Assembly (NCBI GenBank): GCA_964401355.1
Contig: CAYNYJ010000005.1
Span: 1-64,000, forward strand
Direction: 5' to 3'
Source: SZUA-152 sp964401355
GTDB taxonomy: Bacteria > Pseudomonadota > Gammaproteobacteria > SZUA-152
DNA length: 64,000 nucleotides
Shown: positions 44,495 to 54,772 of the stretch, in pieces
Layout of the letters: the number at the start of each line of letters is the position of its first letter
Position numbering within the stretch: the stretch's first letter is position 1
Notes under the pieces: model-generated
What the model was told of the DNA's origin: nothing
Database searches by the model: none
The model's input: only the letters and a program-made list of their open reading frames with translations
Made by a program: the position numbers and the translations under genes

Positions 44495-45379
44495 TTACTC
44501 CGTCGGTAAACATACGCCGCGTAAATACTGCATAAACTCTTTTTTCAATGCGGGATGTTTGAGCGCGTATTCAACTGTCGCTGTCAAATAACCTAATTTG
44601 CTACCACAGTCATAACGCTTTCCTTCAAACTCATAAGCCAGCACGTCTTCTTCATGCAGCAACTGTGCGATCGCATCTGTCAATTGAATTTCCCCGCCCG
44701 CACCTGTACCCGTGTTTTCCAGTATTTCAAATATCCGTGGAGATAAAATATAACGACCCACCACAGCCAGATTAGAGGGTGCCACTTCTGGTTTCGGTTT
44801 TTCAACTATCTGTTGAATTTTTCCAATATGCCCTGTGAGCATATCTGCTTTTACTACACCGTATTTCTCGGTATCTTCTTTATTAATTTTTTCGACACCC
44901 AAAAGACTGCATTGATGGTCACGATGCAAGGCTATCATTTGAGACAAACAACCTGCGTTACCATCGTCAATCAAGTCATCGGCCAAAATTACAGCAAAAG
45001 GATTGTCACCCACCACATTCTTTGCGCATAACACCGCATGGCCCAGCCCCAGTGCTTCCGGTTGCCTAATATAAACACAACTCACTCCTTTTGGCAGAAT
45101 GTCCTTGACGATAGCCAACAACTCATCTTTGCCACGGGCTGCTAACACGCTTTCAAGCTCAAAGTTGCGGTCGAAATGATCTTCAATGGCACGCTTACTA
45201 CTGCTCGTGACAAAAACAAGTTCAGTGATACCAGCGGCAATCGCTTCCTCTGCTGCATACTGGATCAGTGGTTTATCGACGATCGGTAACATCTCTTTGG
45301 GATTTGCTTTAGTCGCCGGAAGAAAACGTGTCCCGAGGCCGGCTACCGGAAAAACAGCGGTCTTAATTGTCTGCGTCAT
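44495..45379 (-). CDS. galU: UTP-glucose-1-phosphate uridylyltransferase
   Basis: The product is 294 aa. The nucleotide-binding loop is FPVAGLGTRFLPATKANPKEMLPIVDKP, with VILADDLID and the sugar-binding YDCGSKLGYL. GalU makes UDP-glucose for envelope polysaccharides. It ends 3 nt after the end of the convergent kinase gene, so the two transcripts run into each other. Confidence 0.97.
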   Translation of the reverse strand: MTQTIKTAVFPVAGLGTRFLPATKANPKEMLPIVDKPLIQYAAEEAIAAGITELVFVTSSSKRAIEDHFDRNFELESVLAARGKDELLAIVKDILPKGVSCVYIRQPEALGLGHAVLCAKNVVGDNPFAVILADDLIDDGNAGCLSQMIALHRDHQCSLLGVEKINKEDTEKYGVVKADMLTGHIGKIQQIVEKPKPEVAPSNLAVVGRYILSPRIFEILENTGTGAGGEIQLTDAIAQLLHEEDVLAYEFEGKRYDCGSKLGYLTATVEYALKHPALKKEFMQYLRGVCLPTE

Positions 45380-45474
45380 AACGAAGTACTATCCTTTTGA
45401 TGTAATTTTCAATATACCCGCGTACCGCGATCCTAGGTTAACTGTGCGCACAACATCTACCATAAAATAATCAA

Positions 45475-45506
45475 TAAAAAAGGGGCCAATAGCCCCTTTT
45501 TTATTG
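45475..45506 (-). terminator. Bidirectional terminator after pnp
   Basis: AAAAAAGGGGC and GCCCCTTTTTT flank a short loop. On the minus strand this follows the pnp stop (45531) by 25 nt and has a U run. It would also work from the other side. Confidence 0.92.
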
Positions 45507-45530
45507 TCGGACAACATACCACTATCCGGT

Positions 45531-47633
45531 TTATTCCGCATCCACCGCTTTCATGCTAAGACGAATACGGCCCTGCTTGTCAATTTCCAGCACCTTGACC
45601 TTGATGATGTCACCTTCGGTCAATTTGTCACTGACATTTTCCACACGCTCTTCCGAAATTTGGGAGATATGCACTAGGCCATCTTTGCCTGGCAAGATCG
45701 TCACAAAGGCACCGAAATCCATTAGCTTGGCAACCTTGCCTTCATAGATCACACCCACTTCAACATCGGCGGTAATCTGTTCGATCAGTTTCAAGGCCTG
45801 CTCACCCGCCGCGCTGTCAACTGAAGAAATCTTGATAGTGCCATCATCTTCAATGTCGATACCGGCTCCCGTCTGTTCGGTAATGGAACGAATCGTCGCA
45901 CCACCTTTACCGATAACGTCACGAATTTTATCCGGATGAATTTTGATGGTGAGATAACGCGGTGCAAATTCAGACATTTCACTGCGTGTTTCCGCGAGGA
46001 CTTTATTCATTTCACCGAGGATGAACATGCGTCCCTCGGTGGCCTGGCTTAACGCCTGTTTCATAATCTCGTGCGTGATGCCGGTGATCTTGATATCCAT
46101 TTGCAAAGCGGTAACACCCGCCGCTGTACCGGCCACTTTGAAATCCATGTCGCCCAAATGATCTTCGTCACCGAGAATGTCAGACAACACCGCATAGCGA
46201 TCATCATCTTTGATCAGACCCATGGCGATACCGGCCACCGGCGCCTTCAAAGGCACACCAGCATCCATCATTGACAGACTGGATCCACATACTGACGCCA
46301 TGGAACTGGAACCGTTGGATTCCGTGATTTCAGACACCACGCGAATCGAATAGGGGAAATCTTCGGTGCTCGGCATTACCGCTGCCACGCCACGTTTCGC
46401 CAATCGACCGTGGCCAATTTCACGACGCTTGGGGCTGCCGACAAAACCGGTCTCACCCACGCAGTATGGGGGGAAGTTGTAATGCAACATGAAGTGTTCT
46501 TTACGTTCACCTTCGATAGCGTCGATCAACTGCGCATCACGAGCGGTGCCCAGCGTCGTCACCACGATGGCTTGAGTCTCGCCACGGGTAAACAGTGCGG
46601 AACCGTGTGTCCGTGGCAGAATGCCCACTTTCACCTCGATGGGACGCACGGTACGTGTATCACGGCCATCAATACGACGCTCACCGGCCAATACACGGCC
46701 ACGCACAATGGATTTTTCCAGCTTACCAATCGCTTCTTTCACATCGGCAATGGCATACGTGGATTCATCGCCTTCCGGACAAAGCTGAGCAACGATGCTG
46801 GAGCGAATGCCGCCCAATTCATCATAGCGCGCTTGTTTATCACTGATCTGATAAGCCGTAGTCAATGTGGTTTCGCCCGCAGTTTTCACCGCAGCAACCA
46901 ACGCCTCATCGCTTTCAGGTGCCGTCCAGTCCCAAGCCACCGTACCCGCCTCGGCAACCAATTCATTAATTGTAGTAATCACCGTTTGTAGTTGTTCGTG
47001 ACCGTAAGCCACCGCACCCAGCATCACTTCTTCGGATAACTCTTGCGCTTCGGACTCCACCATCAACACGGCATCGGCAGTACCAGCAACCACTAAGTCC
47101 AGTTGCGAAGTTTCCAGTGCAGCTTTGGGAGGATTCAAGAGGTACTGGCCATCGGCATAACCCACGCGAGCACAACCTATCGGGCCGGCAAAAGGAACAC
47201 CCGATAAGCTGACCGCGGCAGAGGCTCCAATCATCGCCGCGATATCCGGATCAATTTCCGGATCCAGTGACATCACCGTCGCAATGACCTGTACTTCATT
47301 CACAAAACCCTTGGGGAACAACGGTCGCAATGGACGATCGATCAAGCGGCTGGTCAGCGTTTCTTTTTCGCTGGGGCGTCCTTCACGCTTGAAAAAACCG
47401 CCCGGAATTTTACCCGCCGCATAAGTCCGTTCCTGATAATTGACCGTCAGCGGAAAAAAGTCCCGACCGGGTTCAGCCTTTTTTCGTGCAACACAGGTCA
47501 CAAACACGGAGGTATCACCCATGCTCACCATTACTGCTCCACCGGCTTGACGTGCGATTTCGCCCGTTTCAAGGGTTAAGGTATGATCGCCAAATTGTAC
47601 GACTTTTTTAATAGCCATGTTTTTAGTAGCCAT
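45531..47633 (-). CDS. pnp: Polynucleotide phosphorylase
   Basis: The product is 700 aa with two RNase PH domains (first half FFKREGRPSEKETLTSRLIDRPLRPLFPKGF; second GSALFTRGETQAIVVTTLGT and MDFKVAGTAAGVTALQMDIKI), then KH (IRDVIGKGGATIRSI) and S1 (GKVAKLMDFGAFVTILPGKDGLVHIS). It degrades RNA 3'-5' phosphorolytically. The start may be 47633 (AAGGA upstream) or the ATG at 47618. It is downstream of rpsO, as in E. coli. Confidence 0.98.
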   Translation of the reverse strand: MATKNMAIKKVVQFGDHTLTLETGEIARQAGGAVMVSMGDTSVFVTCVARKKAEPGRDFFPLTVNYQERTYAAGKIPGGFFKREGRPSEKETLTSRLIDRPLRPLFPKGFVNEVQVIATVMSLDPEIDPDIAAMIGASAAVSLSGVPFAGPIGCARVGYADGQYLLNPPKAALETSQLDLVVAGTADAVLMVESEAQELSEEVMLGAVAYGHEQLQTVITTINELVAEAGTVAWDWTAPESDEALVAAVKTAGETTLTTAYQISDKQARYDELGGIRSSIVAQLCPEGDESTYAIADVKEAIGKLEKSIVRGRVLAGERRIDGRDTRTVRPIEVKVGILPRTHGSALFTRGETQAIVVTTLGTARDAQLIDAIEGERKEHFMLHYNFPPYCVGETGFVGSPKRREIGHGRLAKRGVAAVMPSTEDFPYSIRVVSEITESNGSSSMASVCGSSLSMMDAGVPLKAPVAGIAMGLIKDDDRYAVLSDILGDEDHLGDMDFKVAGTAAGVTALQMDIKITGITHEIMKQALSQATEGRMFILGEMNKVLAETRSEMSEFAPRYLTIKIHPDKIRDVIGKGGATIRSITEQTGAGIDIEDDGTIKISSVDSAAGEQALKLIEQITADVEVGVIYEGKVAKLMDFGAFVTILPGKDGLVHISQISEERVENVSDKLTEGDIIKVKVLEIDKQGRIRLSMKAVDAE

Positions 47634-47800
47634 GGTCGAGTGGGTTCCTTAAGAGTTATTGCGTTTTTTATCAGGAATTTATGAGCAGCCTTTATCACTA
47701 CCCACAAAACAGTGCGTGCAGTCGATACCAAAGCCGGAACCCACGCATATGACGTTCATTTGAAAGTACACATGTGTGAATTCTGCAAGCATTGAATCGA

Positions 47801-48070
47801 TTAACGGCGCAGACCAAGGCTAGAAATCAGCTCGCGATAACGCGCCGAATTCTTTTTCTTGAGGTAGTCCAGCAATTTACGACGACGACTCACCATGCGC
47901 AGCAAACCCTGGCGCGAATGATGATCATGAATATGAGATTTGAAATGACCCGACAGATCATTGATTCGCGCCGTTAACAGGGCGACTTGAACTTCCGGGG
48001 AACCCGTATCGGTTTCATCACGGGCATGACTTTTAACAATTTCTTGTTTCTGTGCAGCATCTAAAGACAT
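47801..48070 (-). CDS. rpsO: Ribosomal protein S15
   Basis: This 89-aa protein has GSPEVQVALLTARINDLSGHFKSHIHDHHSRQGLLRMVSRRRKLLDYLKKK, the complete S15 core that binds the 16S three-way junction. AGGAGG is well placed. Just upstream is a perfect 20-bp tandem duplication that includes the last bases before the ribosome site and a TATACA -10-like box in each unit. Confidence 0.98.
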   Translation of the reverse strand: MSLDAAQKQEIVKSHARDETDTGSPEVQVALLTARINDLSGHFKSHIHDHHSRQGLLRMVSRRRKLLDYLKKKNSARYRELISSLGLRR

Positions 48071-48080
48071 GAGTGCCTCC

Positions 48081-48120
48081 TAGTAAATGTATAAAATAAA
48101 TAGTAAATGTATAAAATAAA
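48081..48120. repeat. Perfect 20-bp tandem duplication upstream of rpsO
   Basis: TAGTAAATGTATAAAATAAA occurs twice with no spacer. On the minus strand each unit has TTTATTTTATACATTTACTA, so a promoter -10-like TATACA is doubled directly before the rpsO ribosome site. Confidence 0.9.
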
Positions 48121-48245
48121 TTGTCGTTCACAGGCCGGCTACTAGGTCCAGCACAATGAGCGTGCGCGATTCTACCCCATTCCTCGTAAATTCACCATGT
48201 TAATGGTCTTTTCTGAGGTATTTACTTGATTTGATGGGTGTTGCT

Positions 48246-49166
48246 TCATGAACTACTCAGCAGCCGTTTGGGCGCCACTCTGCCGTCATCCAGCACCGTG
48301 CCCAACCCCAGAAAACGCTTGTCGCCTGCATACAGACGCACCCATCCACGATCCTTAAGTTGAGGCACAAATACTGGCTGCCCCTGACACAGATAAAAGC
48401 TGGCATCTTCTGACAGGCAAACTTCCGGCCAATCTGGCAGGGCCGACTCCATAGGCAAAAGTAGCTCATCTAACGCCGAAGGGCCGGACTGCTCGACAAT
48501 GGCCTCGAGTGACTCAAGACTGTGCATGACATGGTTGTCCAAAGCACCCACACCGGTACGGCGCAGCGTAATAATATGTGCGCCACAACTCAGTGCCTCG
48601 CCGATTTCCTCGGCCAGAACGCGAATATACGTACCCTTGGAGGATCGCACCGCGATCTCCAGTTCATCACCTGTCAGCTGCAACAATTCTAGGGAATGTA
48701 TCGTTATCTCGCGTGGTTTGCGTTCGACTTCGATACCTTGATGGGCAAGTTTGTAGAGCGGTTGGCCATTTTGTTTAATCGCCGAATGCATTGGCGGGGT
48801 TTGCAAGATTTTCCCCAGAAAACTCTCCAGCACCTCACGGACTCGCGATTCTGTCACCGCAATCACCGGCCGGGTGCGCATCACATTACCATCCGCATCG
48901 CCGCTGTTGGTGGTCTGTCCCAGTTTCAGGGTCGCCTGATATTCCTTATCTGCCGACAACAAAAAACCGGAAATTTTAGTGGCTTCGCCCAGACAAATGG
49001 GCAGCATCCCGGTCGCCAATGGATCCAGACTACCGGTGTGCCCGGCCTTGTTGGCGTTAAAGAGTCGCTTGACCCTTTGCAAAGCAGCGTTGGAGGTAAT
49101 ACCAACGGGTTTGTCCAACAACAAGACACCATTCACCTGTCGGCCACGGTTACGTCTTCGCGCCAC
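48246..49166 (-). CDS. truB: tRNA pseudouridine55 synthase
   Basis: The 306-aa product starts with GTG at 49166 (GGAG 8 nt upstream). The core GVLLLDKPVGITSNAALQRVKRLF and the catalytic Asp in GHTGSLDPLATGMLPICLGEATK are conserved, and a C-terminal PUA-like region follows. TruB makes psi55 in the T loop of tRNAs. An ORF extends to 49283 over rbfA and is rejected. It is part of the nusA-infB-rbfA-truB order. Confidence 0.97.
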   Translation of the reverse strand: MARRRNRGRQVNGVLLLDKPVGITSNAALQRVKRLFNANKAGHTGSLDPLATGMLPICLGEATKISGFLLSADKEYQATLKLGQTTNSGDADGNVMRTRPVIAVTESRVREVLESFLGKILQTPPMHSAIKQNGQPLYKLAHQGIEVERKPREITIHSLELLQLTGDELEIAVRSSKGTYIRVLAEEIGEALSCGAHIITLRRTGVGALDNHVMHSLESLEAIVEQSGPSALDELLLPMESALPDWPEVCLSEDASFYLCQGQPVFVPQLKDRGWVRLYAGDKRFLGLGTVLDDGRVAPKRLLSSS

Positions 49167-49233
49167 GTTAATACTCCAATCGTTGTAAGAATGCGTTGTT
49201 AAGAATGCGTTAGTAAAAAATAGTGTACGAAGT

Positions 49234-49671
49234 TTACTGCGGTTTGGGTTCGCTATCGTCGGTATCGCGGCTTTTAGCATCACTGGATGTTGCGCTATTG
49301 ATTAAATCCGTCAGACGATTGCCATGTTCCATCGACGAATCATAAATAAAAATCAGCTGGGGGGTGGTGCGTATTTTGAGGCGACGCGACAGCGCAGTGC
49401 GCAGATAACCTGCGGCCTTATTCAGCACTTTGGCGGTAATCTTGGCCTGTTCATTTTCGACCGGCTCCTGATCGGGATGAGCTTTCTTCCCCAAAGAATC
49501 ACCCAGAACCGTAAAATAAATTCGCGCGCGTTCAAATTCATGAGTCACGTTCACACCAGTGATCGTCACCATGCCCACTCGCGGATCACCCAATTCCATT
49601 TGGATGAGCTCGGCCATATGACGCTGAATTTGATCCGCGACTCTGCGCGTACGACTAAATTCTTTCGCCAT
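49234..49671 (-). CDS. rbfA: Ribosome-binding factor A
   Basis: This is a 145-aa KH-like protein. MAKEFSRTRRVADQIQRHMAELI and MVTITGVNVTHEFERARIYFTVLG match the family. RbfA aids 16S 5'-end maturation and is later released by RsgA. AGGAG lies 8 nt before the ATG at 49671. The C-terminal tail (SSDAKSRDTDDSEPKPQ) is acidic and likely disordered. Confidence 0.97.
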   Translation of the reverse strand: MAKEFSRTRRVADQIQRHMAELIQMELGDPRVGMVTITGVNVTHEFERARIYFTVLGDSLGKKAHPDQEPVENEQAKITAKVLNKAAGYLRTALSRRLKIRTTPQLIFIYDSSMEHGNRLTDLINSATSSDAKSRDTDDSEPKPQ

Positions 49672-49733
49672 ATTCGTCACTCCTGCTCATCGTGCCTGCC
49701 AACCGTTTTCCATACTCACCGCGATCCGCCACG

Positions 49734-52250
49734 TTACAGCGAGCGTTTGACTTCCACTTGCTCAAAGACTTCAATCTGATCGCCCGCTTGAATATCATTG
49801 TAGTTCTTCACGCCGATACCGCATTCTGTGCCCGAACGCACTTCCGGCACATCGTCTTTAAAGCGGCGCAGTGATTCCAGCTCGCCTTCGTAAATCACCA
49901 CATTGTCACGCAACACACGAATCGGATTGCTGCGTTTCACCGTGCCCTCGATCACCATGCAACCGGCGATAGCGCCCAACTTGGGTGAGCGGAACACATC
50001 ACGCACTTCGGCCAGACCCACAATCTGTTCCTTGAACTCGGGGGCCAACATGCCACTGAGTGAATTTTTCACTTCGTCGATGGCATCATAAATTACGCTG
50101 TAATAATGCAGATCAATACCTTCTTCTTCGATAAGACGTTTAGAAGAGGCATCTGCCCGCACATTAAAACCGATCATCACCGCAGAGGAGGCCACCGCAA
50201 GGTTGACGTCCGACTCGTTGATACCACCTACGCCGCTGGCGACAACTTTCACACGAACTTCGTCGGTTGACAAATTCGTCAGGGAATCGCCCAAAGCCTC
50301 AACCGAACCTTGCACGTCTGCCTTCAGAACCACATTAAGGGTACTGACCTCACCCTCTTCCATTTGCGAGAACATGTTTTCCAATTTGGCTTTTTGCTGA
50401 CGCGCCATTTTCACATCGCGGAACTTGCCCTGACGGAACAATGCCACTTCACGCGCCTTGCGTTCATCGGACACCACCAGCACATCATCACCGGCACTGG
50501 GCGCACCTGATAAACCTAACACTTCCACCGGAATAGACGGGCCCGCCTCGGCGGTGTTTTTTCCATCCTCATCCAGCAAGGCACGCACACGTCCGTATTC
50601 CTGACCTGCAAGAACAATATCGCCCTTGCGCAAAGTACCACTCTGCACCAACACCGTCGCCACCACGCCACGCCCCTTATCAAGACGAGACTCGATCACG
50701 ACGCCCTTCGCAGGCCCATCTTTAACGGCCTTAAGCTCGAGCAGTTCTGCCTGCAAGGAAATAGCTTCCAGCAGCTGATCGATACCTTCACCAGTGTGGG
50801 CAGAGACGTGGATGAACTGAGTATCACCACCCCAGTCATCCGGCACCACTTCCGCAGCCACTAATTCCTGTTTGACGCGATCCGGCTGAGCATCTTCTTT
50901 ATCAATTTTATTGACCGCAACAATCATCGGAACGTCAGCGGCCTTGGCGTGCTGAATCGCTTCCTGTGTTTGTGGCATAACGCCATCGTCGGCGGCAACG
51001 ACCAACACCACGATATCGGTCGCCTTGGCACCACGCGCACGCATCGCGGTAAATGCCGCATGTCCCGGCGTATCGAGGAAAGTAATCGGACCGGCAGCCG
51101 TTTTCACATGGTAGGCACCGATGTGTTGGGTAATGCCACCGGCCTCACCCGCAGCCACTTTGGCCTTGCGAATGTAATCCAGCAGCGAGGTTTTACCGTG
51201 GTCAACGTGACCCATAATGGTCACAGCCGGTGCGCGCGTAAGCTGCTCGCCTTCATCCTGCGTGGTTTCAACAAGGCTTTGCTCGATGGCATCATCGCTG
51301 ACCAATACCACCTTATGTCCCATTTCTTCCACAATGATGCTCGCCGTCTCTTGATCCAGCACCTGGTTGATGGTCACCATACTGCCCATGCCCATCATCA
51401 CTTTAATCACTTCGGCGGCCTTGACGGCCATTTTTTGCGCCAATTCACCGACCGTGATGGTTTCCGGAATAGAAACGTCACGCACCACCGGCACCACTGG
51501 TTTTTCAAACCCATGCTCGGTCGGTGCTGAAGAAACCGCGCCACGGCCACCGCGAGGTTTTTTCTTGCGGCGCCCAGATTTGCCTGCCGTAACATGCAAT
51601 TCTTTGCGGCCATATTTTGTCGACGATTTCTCTTTTTTGTCTGTGCGCTCACGCTTAACGCCACGTTTATCCGAGGCTTTTTCCTCACTCGGTTTCGTGG
51701 GCGTTGTTGCCGTCTGTGCTGCGGCAATCGTCGCCTCTTTCAAGCGTACTTCTTCTTCCAGTTTTTTAGCTTCTACTGCAGCCTTGCGATCAAGATCTTC
51801 TTTCTCTTTCGCCTCTATAACTTCCGTTCGCCGTTGACGTTCGACTTCCGCCAGTTTTTCTTCATCTATACGAGTCTGGGCAATTTTGTCGGTTTCAGCT
51901 TTCAAGCGATCCGCTTCTTCCGAAACAACCTCACTACGTTTCACGTAAGTACGTTTTTTACGCACTTCCACATTGACCGTTTTTCCACGAGTCGCGGTAC
52001 GCCCTGAGCCGCCAGGCTGTTTCAATTCAGTCACCATCTTACGGCGCAGAGTGATCTTTTTTGGTTCATTAGCCTTTACTTCGCCACCGTGCGTGTCTCG
52101 AAGAAAATCCAGCAATTTCATTTTTTCTTCATCGCTAACAGTCTGCTCGCCGTCTTTAAAAGACATGCCCGCCTTATCCAACTGACCCAGCAACCGATCC
52201 ACCGTGACACTCAGAACCTCGGCTAATTGTTTTACGCTTACGCCTGACAT
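49734..52250 (-). CDS. infB: Translation initiation factor IF-2
   Basis: The product is 838 aa. It has the N-terminal IF2N domain (MSGVSVKQLAEVLSVTVDRLL), a long charged helical linker rich in KKR and EE, then the G domain (GHVDHGKTSLLDYIRK, DTPGHAAF, NKIDKEDA) and the C-terminal domains that bind fMet-tRNA. The initiator tRNA gene lies in the same cluster. GGGGGAAG precedes the ATG at 52250. Confidence 0.98.
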   Translation of the reverse strand: MSGVSVKQLAEVLSVTVDRLLGQLDKAGMSFKDGEQTVSDEEKMKLLDFLRDTHGGEVKANEPKKITLRRKMVTELKQPGGSGRTATRGKTVNVEVRKKRTYVKRSEVVSEEADRLKAETDKIAQTRIDEEKLAEVERQRRTEVIEAKEKEDLDRKAAVEAKKLEEEVRLKEATIAAAQTATTPTKPSEEKASDKRGVKRERTDKKEKSSTKYGRKELHVTAGKSGRRKKKPRGGRGAVSSAPTEHGFEKPVVPVVRDVSIPETITVGELAQKMAVKAAEVIKVMMGMGSMVTINQVLDQETASIIVEEMGHKVVLVSDDAIEQSLVETTQDEGEQLTRAPAVTIMGHVDHGKTSLLDYIRKAKVAAGEAGGITQHIGAYHVKTAAGPITFLDTPGHAAFTAMRARGAKATDIVVLVVAADDGVMPQTQEAIQHAKAADVPMIVAVNKIDKEDAQPDRVKQELVAAEVVPDDWGGDTQFIHVSAHTGEGIDQLLEAISLQAELLELKAVKDGPAKGVVIESRLDKGRGVVATVLVQSGTLRKGDIVLAGQEYGRVRALLDEDGKNTAEAGPSIPVEVLGLSGAPSAGDDVLVVSDERKAREVALFRQGKFRDVKMARQQKAKLENMFSQMEEGEVSTLNVVLKADVQGSVEALGDSLTNLSTDEVRVKVVASGVGGINESDVNLAVASSAVMIGFNVRADASSKRLIEEEGIDLHYYSVIYDAIDEVKNSLSGMLAPEFKEQIVGLAEVRDVFRSPKLGAIAGCMVIEGTVKRSNPIRVLRDNVVIYEGELESLRRFKDDVPEVRSGTECGIGVKNYNDIQAGDQIEVFEQVEVKRSL

Positions 52251-52266
52251 AACTTCCCCCAATACC

Positions 52267-53784
52267 TTAACCCTGTTGCTCGCCAGTGGTCTCATCAGCA
52301 AACCAAGGCGCTCGCGCGGTCATGATCAGCTTACCTGCCCGTTCTTCATCCATCTCTTCAATATCCATCAACTCATCGACCGACTGTTCAGCCAGGTCTT
52401 CCATGGTAATCACATCGCGACTGGCCAATACATAGGCCAGATGCTGATCCATACCTTCCATCGTCAACAAGTCTTCTGCTGGTTTCTTCTCTTCCAGCAC
52501 TTCTTCCTGCACCAAGGCCTTGGTTAACAACACATCCTTGGAGCGATTCCGTAATTCCATCACGATGTCTTCATCAAATTCTTCAATAGCCATCATTTCT
52601 TCCAACGGCACATAGGCGATTTCTTCGATGCTGGTGAAACCTTCCTGCACCAGAATATTGGCAAATTCTTCGTCTACGTCCAGTTGCGCCATAAACAATT
52701 GCTGGGCAACCTGACTTTCCTGGTCACCTTTTTCGGCCAATTGCACGTCCGACATCACGTTAATCGTCCAGCCGGTCAACTCACTGGCCAGGCGTACATT
52801 TTGCCCACCGCGACCAATCGCCTGTGACAACTGCTCTTCCTCCACAGCAATATCCATGCTGTGTTTTTCTTCGTCCACCACAATCGACACCACTTCCGCA
52901 GGGGACATAGAGTTAATCACAAACTGCGCGGGATTCTCATCCCAAAGGATAATATCGACACGTTCGTCGGCAAGTTCGTTGGATACCGCACGCACTCGTG
53001 AACCGCGCATACCCACGCAGGCACCCACAGGATCGATACGCGGATCATTGGATTTCACCGCGATCTTCGCCCGCGAACCGGGGTCACGCGCCGCGCCCAA
53101 AATATCAATCAAGCCCTCGCCCACTTCGGGAATTTCCAACTTGAATAATTCGATCAGCAATTCCGGTGCAGTACGACTGACAAACAATTGCGGACCGCGC
53201 ATTTCGGAACGAACATCTTGTAAATAACCCCGTAAACGATCTCCCGGGCGCACCGCTTCGCGAGGGATCATCGAATCGCGAGTCACCAGTGCTTCAACAT
53301 TTTCGCCTAAATCAAGAATCAGATTGCCCTTGTCAAGACGCTTCACTACGCCCATGACCAACTCGCCAATGCGACCCTGGAACGTCTCAACCACACGCGC
53401 ACGCTCTGCGTCACGCACTTTTTGCACGATGACCTGTTTCGCAGCCTGTGCGGCAATACGACCAAATTTAGCGCACGTCATAGGCTCTTCGATGAACTCA
53501 CCCGCTTTGATGTCGGGGTTCTTTTTCAGCGCATAAGTCAGTTTGATCTGAGTATCGGGATCTTCGAAATCTTCAGAATCATCTTCAAACACTTCCCAGG
53601 TACGGAAGGTCTCGTACTCCCCCGTATCACGGTCGATAGTGACGCGCACACTGATATCGGCACTGCTTAATTTTTTACTGGCGGTGGCCAACGCAGCTTC
53701 AATGGCACCAAATATTGTTTCCCTGTCGAGTCCTTTTTCATTCGACACGGCATCCACAACCATCAATATTTCTTTGTTGTTCAT
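52267..53784 (-). CDS. nusA: Transcription termination/antitermination factor NusA
   Basis: The product is 505 aa. An N-terminal RNA-polymerase-binding domain (MNNKEILMVVDAVSNEK) is followed by S1 (GELVMGVVKRLDKGNLILDLGENVEALV), two KH domains (CVGMRGSRVRAVSNEL and QAIGRGGQNVRLASELTGW) and two C-terminal acidic repeats of the gammaproteobacterial type. It controls pausing and antitermination. infB starts 16 nt downstream. Confidence 0.98.
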   Translation of the reverse strand: MNNKEILMVVDAVSNEKGLDRETIFGAIEAALATASKKLSSADISVRVTIDRDTGEYETFRTWEVFEDDSEDFEDPDTQIKLTYALKKNPDIKAGEFIEEPMTCAKFGRIAAQAAKQVIVQKVRDAERARVVETFQGRIGELVMGVVKRLDKGNLILDLGENVEALVTRDSMIPREAVRPGDRLRGYLQDVRSEMRGPQLFVSRTAPELLIELFKLEIPEVGEGLIDILGAARDPGSRAKIAVKSNDPRIDPVGACVGMRGSRVRAVSNELADERVDIILWDENPAQFVINSMSPAEVVSIVVDEEKHSMDIAVEEEQLSQAIGRGGQNVRLASELTGWTINVMSDVQLAEKGDQESQVAQQLFMAQLDVDEEFANILVQEGFTSIEEIAYVPLEEMMAIEEFDEDIVMELRNRSKDVLLTKALVQEEVLEEKKPAEDLLTMEGMDQHLAYVLASRDVITMEDLAEQSVDELMDIEEMDEERAGKLIMTARAPWFADETTGEQQG

Positions 53785-53964
53785 AGCTATCGGCCTCACC
53801 ATACCCTTGGCATGCCCTTGGTTTATCCCTGGGCGTTTTAAATACTATATTAATCTATCGTTACTCAAACTTGTTGCTATAACGCTGCCACTTATTTGAA
53901 CGGCAACGCACCAGATTCAGCTCGCAAAAACTAAACCTCGCGCTCAGGCATCAAAACCCAAGCA

Positions 53965-54420
53965 TCAAAATTCTGATATCAAATTCGCTTTATCAATGGC
54001 GTTCAAGCTCAACACCAATTCGCTCTCACCGATGTTTACAATCACCTGGCCGTCTTCGACGCCTTGCAAAACACCCTTAAATTTACGCCGTCCTTCAATC
54101 GGCGACATCAATGTCAGTTTAGCCTTATGACCGATAAAGCGCTCAAAATGCGCCAACGTGTACAACGGCCGATCAAGGCCTGGAGATGATACTTCCAGTT
54201 GATACTGCTCCTTAATAACATCTTCTACATCCAGCACACCGCTCAACTGGTGACTGACACGCTGACAATCTTTCACATCGATGCCGTCCTCTTTATCAAT
54301 GTAAATACGCAGCAAGCTGCGTTTACCCTGTCGGGCATATTCAATACCAACCAACTCGCACCCCAATGATTCAACCACCGGTGCGATAACAGACAATATG
54401 TGGTCCGGTACTTGTCGCAA
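53965..54420 (-). CDS. rimP: Ribosome maturation factor RimP
   Basis: This 151-aa protein starts at TTG 54420, because a stop codon lies two codons upstream and no ATG or GTG fits. The core ESLGCELVGIEYARQGKRSLLRIYIDKEDGIDVKDCQRVS and VSSPGLDRPL are conserved. RimP acts early in 30S assembly. It is the first protein gene of the nusA-infB operon; a terminator-like hairpin lies upstream. Confidence 0.95.
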   Translation of the reverse strand: MRQVPDHILSVIAPVVESLGCELVGIEYARQGKRSLLRIYIDKEDGIDVKDCQRVSHQLSGVLDVEDVIKEQYQLEVSSPGLDRPLYTLAHFERFIGHKAKLTLMSPIEGRRKFKGVLQGVEDGQVIVNIGESELVLSLNAIDKANLISEF

Positions 54421-54497
54421 ACTCTATAACCCCACGAAAAAAGCGTAACCTCGCTTTTTCAAAAATGACTTTTCATAAAACCGCTTTCTTTAAAACC

Positions 54498-54517
54498 AAA
54501 AAAAGGGCCCAAGGCCC
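54498..54517 (-). terminator. Terminator-like hairpin before rimP
   Basis: On the minus strand GGGCC, TTG, GGCCC is followed by seven Ts. It lies between the tRNA block and rimP, so it could attenuate read-through into the nusA operon. Confidence 0.65.
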
Positions 54518-54660
54518 ACCCGTCACATCAACGACTTTTACACGCCAATTAATTATAGCGCCGGACGACCTACACACCAAGGCATGTCAGCAGCTTATAC
54601 GATTCCCAAATTCGCTACAGCAAGAATCCCGCTCGTTCGCGTGTTGATCAAAATAAAGCT

Positions 54661-54684
54661 AAAAAAAAACCACGAAAGTCGTGG
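54661..54684 (-). terminator. Terminator of the tRNA block
   Basis: On the minus strand CCACGA, CTT, TCGTGG is followed by nine Ts, a strong rho-independent signal downstream of tRNA-fMet and its remnants. Confidence 0.85.
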
Positions 54685-54772
54685 CCTTGGCAAGACTCAA
54701 TCAACATATTTGATCCAGAATTGCTGGTTCCCTGCGGAACCGTTCAACTTTCTTTGATACCCAACACGACAT

